Shown: piece by piece, positions 57,101 through 64,000 of the stretch
Layout of the letters: each line of letters starts with the position of its first letter
Position numbering within the stretch: the first letter of the stretch is position 1
From: Brachionus sp. 'Tiscar'
Taxonomy: Eukaryota > Rotifera > Eurotatoria > Ploima > Brachionidae
Assembly (NCBI GenBank): GCA_006352455.1
Contig: VANL01000074.1
Location: 1-64,000, forward strand
Direction of reading: 5' to 3'
Length of the DNA stretch: 64,000 bases
Made by a program: the position numbers and the translations under genes
The notes under the pieces: model-generated
What the model was told of the DNA's origin: nothing
What the model saw: only the letters and a program-made list of their open reading frames with translations
Database searches by the model: none

Positions 57101-58439
57101 TTTTCTTTATCAAATATCTTATAATCTTTCCTTAACTATTCAATTACATTTATTTAATACTGTATAAAATATTAAGCTTTAAAAATTGTGTTTTGAAACT
57201 TGCATTTATTTTCTTTTTCTTTATTTGTTAATTTTTTATTATTTTTCAAGGCTAGAAATGGTCATTTATCAATAGATTAATATTAAATTTCAGCAAAAGG
57301 ATAAAAAATTACAAAAAATCAAAATGAGAAAAAAATATTGTAAGCCAAAATAAATTTTTTAAGGGGTTAGAGATTAAATATTTTGAATAAGTGGAAAGAA
57401 TAAGATAAAAGCTACACAAATGTGTTGGATAATTAATATCTCTCGAGTCAAAATTGTGTTTGAATTCACTAATAATTCGACAGACAAGAGCCATCTGCTT
57501 CTGAATTCCTCTCCTTGACATAGTCCTCGCCTAGACTAAACAACCAATTATCAACCCTATGCAACTTCAGTTCTTGGAGCACATGATGAGAAAGAGTGAA
57601 ACATGATAAAACCATCTTTTATAAAAGCTAGGCTGGCATTTTCTAATCCTAGTCACGTCTACCAAAAATTGATAATTTGGTTTTGTATTCTTTTAATTAA
57701 TAAAACATTTTTGAACACATTAGAGTTGAATCTAATTATGAGTCCATGACTTTGTTTGCCAACGCTTGAAAAAATCTAAAAATTATCAAAATTTTATTTA
57801 AATAATATTTTCATAATAAATTTTCTCAAAAAATAGCTTAAATTAGAGAAAAATTTTAATTTTAATCACAAAAATCATCGATGAAAAAATTCTAAATTCG
57901 TTCTAAATTTAAGTTTAATCCTGATTTGGTTTTGACATACACAAGCGATTTTGAAGCGATCCAAAACAGCAAAGTAGAATAATTGATAGAAATAAACTTT
58001 AATAAAAATTAATGCAATAGGTGACTTCACTTGGTATCAGTCATATTTTCAAGTATCTCAGCGCTTTAGCAGAAGGAAACTTGGTCTTAGCATTTAAAGT
58101 AGTTTTGATTATTAATATAAAAATTTTGATGATTAATTTGTTTAAAGGATACAAAATCCATTCTTTACAAGAAAGTAATTGAAATGGCCGTATCAGTTTT
58201 AGACGGACATGGTCTTAGCATCTCTAACCCGTTGATTCCAAACCCAAAGTAAACTTCTCATTTAATTAAATAAGTGAGAAAATGTTAAATTATTTTTTAG
58301 CCAAAGAAATCGCATCAAACTAATGATTGATCAATTGAAAAGCATCTGGAGTTGCTTTCAGTTTAATGGTAACTTAGAATCAAAATAACAATTTAAGCCA
58401 AACGTATTAATTTTTATTTTAGAAAAACTTCCAAAATGA
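51126..58439 (+). CDS. Class IIb deacetylase B (HDAC10/HDAC6-like): active domain 1, pseudo-domain 2
   Basis: Exons 51126-51166, 51223-51364, 51419-51782, 51838-51883, 51936-52062, 53695-53760, then 53826-53885 or 53925-53984, 54062-54151, 54207-54313, 54361-54757, 54810-54907, 55075-55219, 57914-57973, 58021-58098, 58148-58248, 58301-58368, 58423-58439. With one alternative exon the product is 668 residues (human HDAC10: 669). Residues 1-347 hold an intact catalytic domain: 'RPPGHHAMHD', 'DWDVHHGQG', 'LHRYDYGNFWPNLRQSD', 'EGGYCI'. Residues about 455-668 are a second deacetylase-like domain without catalytic residues (DxDVHH reads VIGSKH). There is no ZnF-UBP. This is HDAC10 architecture, but loop 1 (LWDPIYPEKPDRI) lacks the HDAC10 PECE insertion. 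It may be HDAC10 or a lineage-specific HDAC6 duplicate. Confidence 0.88.
52063..53694. other. Intron 5 of HDAC gene B
   Basis: Contains a partial foldback arm at 52262-52300 and the family 2 MITE at 53207-53438; otherwise featureless. Confidence 0.5.
53207..53438. mobile_element. TA-flanked MITE, family 2 copy 2
   Basis: Starts ACACCCAAGAACCGGAGGGG and ends CCTGTTTTTGAGTGT between TA dinucleotides. It matches 11914-12149 along its length, including 'GAGGGGTTTTTT.GACC' near the left end and a 'GTAAAAACCCGTCC' right part. Confidence 0.8.
53826..53984 (+). other. Tandem duplicated alternative exons 7a and 7b of HDAC gene B
   Basis: Exon 7a (53826-53885) encodes YNPELIIISCGYDSAIGCFE. Exon 7b (53925-53984) encodes FQPQLLIVSCGFDSCVGDVK. 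Both are 60 nt in phase 0, both have canonical AG and GT, and a 39-nt intron separates them, shorter than the other introns measured. Both supply the third zinc ligand Asp. The final residue is the gatekeeper position: Glu in 7a (as in HDAC10 GDPE), Lys in 7b (as in HDAC6 domain 1 GDPK). Either exon alone completes the domain; both together would duplicate a core strand. Mutually exclusive splicing is inferred. Confidence 0.8.
55340..55541. mobile_element. Degraded family 1 MITE (inverted, one end lost)
   Basis: The right end 'TAATCAGCCGGCTTTCTAGTGTTA' region is the complement of the family 1 left end. The interior reads backwards through the same blocks as 48446-48668. The left terminal repeat is not recognisable. 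It lies in intron 12 of HDAC gene B. Confidence 0.7.
56345..56765. mobile_element. Inverted-repeat element with TACTTTTAGTACTTTTT arms
   Basis: 'ATTTCTAGACCCCTTTACTT', 'TTAGTACTTTTTGTACTTTA' in the left arm face their complements at 56650-56700. The outer ends carry 'ATAGACAATGAAAT' and 'CTTATTGTCTATCC', related to the ends of the element at 11705-12475. The loop has a GC-richer part (GGGCCCCGCCTCAGACCCC) near 56563. No coding capacity. Confidence 0.7.
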
Positions 58440-58812
58440 ACTCAAATTTAGCAGCGTATTAAAATAGAATTTATGCAAATAAATAACTAAATAAAGCCAT
58501 TTGTATGTTAAATAATCATACGGCGTCAATATTTTTATTTTTAAATTATTTTAATTTTAGTTGTATTTTTAAAATTGCTTTCAACTTTGCCACTTTAAAA
58601 TATTTTATTCAATAATTTGAACTTGTTTTTTTTTCTTTTAACTAAAAGCACGCTTTTTCTCTCAAAAGGTTTTTGATACATAGCTTTGTTTGTTTTTTTT
58701 TTTTAGAGTACATTATATCAATATCGAATAATAATACATTCACTTAGAAAAAATATTGAATAAAGCGTTAAATAAAAAAAAATATTTTTCTCTTTTAAAG
58801 AATAAAATAATA
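58440..58812. other. Spacer between HDAC gene B and GBE1
   Basis: Only 373 bases, AT-rich. It holds the HDAC B 3' untranslated region and the GBE1 promoter, without nameable motifs. Confidence 0.45.
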
Positions 58813-61267
58813 ATGGGTAATGTTAACGGAGTAAATTTGGCTGAGACTCAAGTGCCACAAATAGAGGATTTGTTCAATCATGATCCTTATTTGAAATCAT
58901 ATGAACCCGAAATTAGACGAAGATATGGGTGTTTTAAATCATATTTAGATCGTATTGATCATTATGAAAATGGTCTGTTAGAATTTACTCAATCGTACAA
59001 GACCTATGGAGTTCATGTTGATGATAAGAACAATATCAATGTTTTAGAGTGGGCGCCTGGTGCAAAAAATATGTATCTTAGAGGCGATTTTAGTAAATAA
59101 AAATAAAAAAAAATCCATAAAATTAAAATTTATTTTAGATAATTGGAAAATGTATGAGTACAAATTTGAAAAGCTTGATTTTGGAAAATGGCGTTTGAGC
59201 ATTCCAGCACTGCCAGATGGTTCTTGTTCTATAAAAAATGGTTCAATAATAAAAGTAATAATTTCAAATCAAATTATTTGTTCTAACAATAAAATTTAGC
59301 TCAGTATTGAAACTCAAGCTGGAGAAGTTGTTGATAGAATATGTCCTTGGGCTACCTATGTTGTTCAATGTAAGCAAACTAATCTCTATAATCATGTTTT
59401 TTACAATCCAGCTGAAAATGAGGTGCTCTATATTTAAATTTAAAAATTTTTTAAAAATTTTTAATTTTTTCCTAATAGAAATATAAATTTAAATATCAGA
59501 GACCTAAGCGTCCTGAACGCATCAAAATTTATGAAGCCCATGTTGGAATTTCATCGTCTGAAGCAAAAATCGCTACATACGATTATTTTAGAGAAAACAT
59601 TTTGCCGATTGTAAAAGAGCAAGGTTACAATGCTGTTCAATTGATGGCCATTATGGAGCATGCGTACTACGCTAGTTTTGGTTACCAGGTTACAAGTTTT
59701 TTTGCCGCTTCAAGGTAATTTTCATTACTTATTTTCTTGTTTTGTATTTATTTATTATTATTAAAGCCGCTATGGAACCCCTGAAGGCTTGAAAGCTCTA
59801 ATTGATGAAGCTCATCGCTTAGGTATTGCTGTTTATTTGGATCTAGTACACAGTCATGCATCAAAAAATGTGCTAGATGGTCTTAATCAATTCGATGGTA
59901 CAAATGGTTGTTTTTTTCACGATAATTCTCGTGGTTATCATGACTTATGGGAGAGCAGATGCTTTAATTATTCTGAGTAAATAAAATTCTAAAAAATAAA
60001 AAAACAAATAATCTAAATTTTTTTTAAAGAACTGAGGTGACTCGCTTTTTGCTTTCAAATATTAGATTCTGGATGGATGAATACCAATTTGATGGTTTTC
60101 GTTTTGATGGTGTTACATCAATGTTGTATCATTCACACGGAATAGCACATGGATTTAGCGGTAATTATGACGAATACTTTGGTTTGGCGACAGACACAGA
60201 CTCGTTTTTGTATTTAATGCTGGCTAATTTTTTGCTTCATCAACACTATAGTGATGTCGTGACCATAGCCGAAGATGTTTCTGGAATGCCAACTCTTTGC
60301 CGTCCAGTAACAGAGGGAGGAGCTGGTTTTGATTACCGTTTGGCCATGGCTATTCCGGACAAATGGATCAAAATTTTAAAAGAGCAAAAAGACGAAGACT
60401 GGAACTTGGGTAATATTGTGCATACATTAGAAAATAGACGCTACAAAGAAGCTAATATTGCATATGTTGAATCTCATGATCAAGCTTTGGTTGGTGACAA
60501 GACTATTGCTTTTTGGCTAATGGATGCCGAAATGTACACCAACATGTCCGTGTTGAGTCCATTGACTCCAGTGATTGACAGAGGAATGGCTTTGCACAAA
60601 ATGATAAGGCTTCTCACTCATGGACTTGGCGGTGAGGGATGGCTAAACTTTATGGGAAATGAATTTGGACATCCAGAATGGCTCGATTTTCCCAGAGAAG
60701 GAAACAACAGCTCTTATCACTATGCCAGACGTCAGTACAATCTGGTCAAAGATGATCTGCTTAGATACAAATATTTAAATAAGTTTGACGCAGCAATGAA
60801 CAATTTAGAAAGTGAATACAAATGGTTGAATAAAACACAGGTTTTTGTTTAAAAATTAAATTAAATTAAAAAATTATTTAATTAATTTATTAATTATTTT
60901 TATTAAAAAAAAAAAAGTATGTAAGTCGTAAGCACGAGGACGATAAAGTGGTTGTTTTTGAGCGAGGTGAGAAAGGTCTACTGTGGATATTTAATTTTCA
61001 TCATTCGAAAAGCTATCCTGATTATTTTGTAGGATGCTCTATGTCAGGAAAGTAAGTTAAAATTTATTAATTTGATTAAGATATTACATTTTAATTTTAA
61101 GGTATAAAGTTGTTCTAGACACTGACTCAGAAGAGTTTGGAGGTCATAAACGACTCGACCATTCGGTCGACTATTTTACCAGTGAGAGAGGCTGGGACGG
61201 ACGATTTTGTTCACTTAGCGTTTATATACCTAGCAGAACAGCCATTTTGCTAGCAAAAGTTGACTAA
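58813..61267 (+). CDS. GBE1: 1,4-alpha-glucan (glycogen) branching enzyme
   Basis: Eight exons (58813-59092, 59139-59254, 59300-59422, 59479-59714, 59767-59976, 60030-60840, 60918-61051, 61102-61267) sum to 691 residues; human is 702. It makes alpha-1,6 branches in glycogen in the cytosol. Order of parts: an N-terminal helical segment, a CBM48 module ('VLEWAPGAKNMYLRGDF', 'WRLSIPALPDG'), then a GH13 barrel. Catalytic blocks are intact: 'FDGFRFDGVTSM' (nucleophile Asp, about 348), 'TIAEDVSGMP' (acid Glu, about 404) and 'YVESHDQALVGDKT' (transition-state Asp, about 473). 'GNEFGHPEWLDFPR' and 'RKHEDDKVVVFERG' mark the C-terminal part. The large sixth exon (811 nt) holds most of the barrel. No lesion. 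The first in-frame ATG of the exon lies upstream at 58756, but family length favours 58813. Confidence 0.96.
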
Positions 61268-61521
61268 ATATTTTTATACTAAACATTAATTTATCATTTT
61301 TGTTAGCCATTTTTAGTTATTTTAGTATAAGACTTGTTTTTTAAAACTTGCTCAAAATTTTAAAATAATAAAATTTGAAAAATAAATAACTTTATTTAAA
61401 ATTATACAAAAAAGAAGAATCAATACTTAATTAGATTGGTTTAGCAGTAATAAAATTTGTTTAATTTTAACAAAATTAGCAAAATACATTATTGGAATTA
61501 GATAAAACTAAATAAAATTTT
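61268..61521. other. Spacer between convergent GBE1 and NHL genes
   Basis: Short 3' untranslated sequence of both genes; nothing else seen. Confidence 0.4.
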
Positions 61522-64000
61522 TTAATATGAATATTCGAATATTTTTACACAATGATTTCCGCTGTCTGCTATGGCTATGGTGTTGTTAATGATCGCCAAG
61601 TCCTGCGGTCCATACAATTTATTCACTTGGCATCGAATGTAGCGTAAAAAAGTACCATGTTTGTCGAAAACCTTAATATTTAAACTTTAGAATAAAATAT
61701 TTATTTTTACTGCTTTTAATTACTTGGACTCTTGAGTTTCCCCAATCAACTATTATCAAATTATCATCTGAATCAACGGTGATGCCTTTATAAATAAAAA
61801 ATTTATAAAATTTAAAATTAAATACAAAACTTAAATAATCACCCAAAATTTGAATTTATTTATTTTAGAATCTATTTCTGAAGTTTAATTTTTTTTTTTT
61901 TAATATTTTATTAGGAGGTATTTATTTTAGTTTTGCGATTGAAACCCTGCTTTTAATTTAAATAATCGATGAATTAGGCTAAAAAATCCCGTTCTAAAAA
62001 TTTCACTTTAAGTGAATCAAATATTTTTATGTTGGAAACAGTCAAAAATCAAAAAATTAATAAGATTCAATCCTAAGTGTGCCTCTTCAACTAAAAAACG
62101 ATATGAAGAGATTAGTATTGTGTCTGATCGAAGCCTTTATGGTAAATCTCGGAAGCTAACTTTTAAAAAACCCTACATCTAGCTATCAAAAACTCGCTAC
62201 GGATTCTAATTCTAAGACTCAAGGGGTTAGGATTAGTTAATTTACTGTAACGAAGATTTAGACTCTCACACAGCGGTCAGAAAACCTCTTATAAACATAA
62301 AAGATAGACAAAAAAGATACAAATGGTGTAAACAGAGTCTTAATTGGATACTCAAAGATTTTTTGTTTTAACCTTGTTCGCTCCTTGTGGAGCATAGGGG
62401 GAAGCTCATCTTCTTTCTAAATACCTTTTTGAGCGAAGGCTCCGATCTGACACAGAGATGACTGCATTGAGTTGATCATCTAAGCCATAATTATCAAAAT
62501 CCCCAGTCGAAACTGGTCCCCCATTGTTTAATGAAAGGGTTTTTTTTTTAATGCTCAAAGATGGTCCAGAGTTTTTTTCAGAGAGGATTCCAATTTTAAG
62601 ATCCTTAATCGTAATTCAAGAGTAACAATTAAAAGGTTCAAAAATGAAAATTTTAATCCGAAAATGAAATTCTGTATATCAAGGTTACAATACTGTGTAA
62701 GCTCAGCCGGGGTCTGGAAATGCATTTCTTACAAAGGCACTGGTATATGTAACATTTATATAGGATGAACAAATCAATTTGTCAACATCAACAACTTGGA
62801 AAACAATTTTTTACCATCTACTGAACTTCTTTTTGAGCCAAATGATCTTTGCATTATGGCTCAAAAAGGAGAGATGCTTCGGCACAATCCGCTCACTAAG
62901 TAAGCGACTGGTTCAAAGAACAGAACATTGAGGTTTTGCCATGGTGTTTCTGTTCACTAGATCTCAATTCAATCGAGAACTTATGGTCATACACGAATGC
63001 TAAAATGGTAGACATTAAAATAACCTATATTGAGAATTTAAAAGAGGTTTTACACAAAAAGTAGTTAAAGATTCCGACTGAGTATCGAGAATCTATGCCA
63101 AAAAAATTAATTCCCAAAAATGCCAATTCTTTTATCTTTATTAATTAAAGAAAAGAGAGCAAGTTGTGACACCAAGGTAGTCAAATATTCAAGACTCTTA
63201 ACAACAAGAACTATCTCAAAATTTATGTAAATTTTTTGTTAATAAATTCATCAATGTCTTTTTTTTTTTAATATTCATTTATCGTTTAAAATTGAGTGTA
63301 CAGTAATTATTAAAATTAATTAGATTACCTGTTGGTCCATTAAACTGGCCTTGATCCGAGCCATTTGATCCAAAACAAAACTTAAAATTACCAACACTGT
63401 CGAACACTTTTATACAATGATTGTAAAAATCAGATACACAAATATCCCCGCTTGACATACATGCAACATATTGTGGTCCAGCAAAATTTTCATCCTTACT
63501 TCCGGCATGACCAAATTTGTGCATAAATTTACCATTCGAGTCAAAAATGCACACTGAATTAGCTTTGGCATCAGCAACAATTATTTGATCATCACAAGCT
63601 TTGTTCAAACAAATACCTTTTGGACCAAGCAATTTGCCATTGCATATTTTTCTAACAAATTTTCCATTTTCCTCAAAAATATTTACACATTTTAGCTCAT
63701 AATCAACAACTAAAATTTTTTTATCCAAACCGGACACAATTCCACATGGTCGTTTAACTATTTTAGAATTAGAAGATGCACATTGAGTAGTCATAGAAAA
63801 TTTATATTCACCACTATGAGTGAATGCATCTATTTTTTGATTGTTACTATCGGTGACATAAATTGAGTCATTAGTTGCACACACAGCTTGAGGATTCATG
63901 AATTCAGAGCTATGTCGTCCACGTTGGCCTATTTGAAACAAAAAATCATCCTCATCTTTTGCTGCATCACTGAAATTGGCTAAATTCAATTTAGAAAGTC
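61522..64000 (-). CDS. NHL-repeat beta-propeller protein (TRIM-NHL type), C-terminal part
   Basis: Three exons on the reverse strand are visible (64000-63329, 61785-61724, 61671-61522), and the first continues past the window. They encode six NHL-like blades of the form 'GP.gi.......i.v.D..n..v.vF...G': for example 'MNPQAVCATNDSIYVTDSNN', 'LGPKGICLNKACDDQIIVAD', 'AGPQYVACMSSGDICVSDF', 'NGPTGITVDSDDNLIIVDWG' and the last, 'YGPQDLAIINNTIAIADSGN'. Such C-terminal propellers occur in TRIM2/3/32/71 and Brat, where they bind RNA or proteins. Without the N-terminal part a RING or B-box cannot be confirmed. Intron 2 (1.5 kb) contains a Tc1 relic and a SINE. The gene is convergent with GBE1, 254 bases apart. 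Confidence 0.85.
62090..63165 (+). mobile_element. Tc1-like transposase relic, split by a SINE
   Basis: Opposite to the NHL gene. Before the SINE the frame reads 'AVRKPLINIKDRQKRYKWCK' and 'SLNWILKD'. After it come 'WSRVFFREDSNFKILN', 'GVWKCISYKGTG' and, after frame changes, 'DWFKEQNIEVLPW' and 'SLDLNSIENLWS', the conserved SPDLNPIENLW block. Stops and frameshifts are frequent and terminal repeats were not located, so it is dead. Confidence 0.85.
62360..62550 (-). mobile_element. SINE inserted in the Tc1 relic
   Basis: The insert is flanked by ATACTCAAAGAT (62348-62359) and ATGCTCAAAGAT (62551-62562), a 12-base duplication with one change. It is an inverted copy of 49115-49273 with a T-run (poly(A) tail) on the left. 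Removing it restores the transposase phrase LNWILKD-WSRV. It carries about 38 extra bases at its 5' end compared with the 49115 copy. Confidence 0.8.

Larger units (their letters stand above)
55220..57913. other. Intron 12 of HDAC gene B
   Basis: 2.7 kb containing the degraded MITE (55340-55541), a small inverted repeat built on AAGTTACTTTTTT/CAAGTAACTT (56094-56188) and the foldback element at 56345-56765. An inverted retroelement tail (56948-56985) also lies here. Confidence 0.5.

Noticed and set aside
57309..57521. Reverse-strand 70-codon frame in intron 12 of HDAC gene B that vaguely resembles the late part of a LINE protein
   Set aside because: No recognisable reverse-transcriptase block and no extension on either side; it could be chance.
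1..64000. CRISPR arrays, bacterial operons or phage genes
   Set aside because: None seen; exon-intron structure throughout shows nuclear animal DNA and no bacterial stretch was found.

Overview
This is eukaryotic nuclear DNA from an invertebrate animal. It is very AT-rich. Most genes are split by short introns (often 40-60 nt, GT...AG), and longer introns and spacers are filled with decayed transposons. A lone Hox3 gene, an outer-dynein-arm docking protein (ODAD3) and class IIb histone deacetylases show a ciliated bilaterian. Base composition, gene compactness and intron size suggest a rotifer such as Brachionus, but that placement is inference. Exon coordinates were built by hand from GT/AG sites, reading-frame continuity and recalled protein families. 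For nearly every multi-exon gene the exon lengths sum to a multiple of three.

Layout. 1-1.7 kb: LINE and SINE debris. 1.75-5.3 kb (+): a type II transmembrane trypsin-like protease with an EGF-like module. 5.4-6.4 kb (-): an intronless two-pass membrane protein, possibly TMEM249-like. 7.4-9.1 kb: a LINE reverse-transcriptase relic. 9.85-15.2 kb (+): a GH65 collagen-glucosidase-like protein (PGGHG family). 15.6-16.1 kb (-): UQCRB of respiratory complex III. 17.2-19.5 kb (+): ODAD3/CCDC151. 24.9-26.7 kb (+): Hox3, flanked by more than 5 kb of gene-free DNA on each side. 33.2-35.7 kb (-): RPA1. 36.7-43.0 kb (+): HDAC6-like gene A. 43.8-45.1 kb (-): a transposase fragment and a U2 snRNA gene. 45.3-46.2 kb (-): PNPO. 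46.8-48.4 kb (-): a second LINE relic. 51.1-58.4 kb (+): HDAC gene B. 58.8-61.3 kb (+): GBE1. 61.5-64 kb (-): an NHL-repeat protein running off the window.

The most interesting part is the pair of class IIb deacetylase genes. Gene A has a degenerate first domain, an intact second domain and a ZnF-UBP finger. Gene B has an intact first domain and a degenerate second domain. Gene B also carries two adjacent 60-nt exons that encode the same piece of the active site but end in Glu or Lys at the substrate gatekeeper position. This suggests mutually exclusive splicing that would switch the enzyme between an HDAC10-like (polyamine) and an HDAC6-domain-1-like pocket. A decayed fragment just upstream of gene B matches two of its exons, so the locus has duplicated more than once.

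The repeats are also informative. There are hAT-type elements with exact 8-bp target duplications, two related TA-flanked inverted-repeat families, several long foldback elements, and a poly(A)-tailed SINE caught inserted in a hAT element and in a Tc1 transposase relic.
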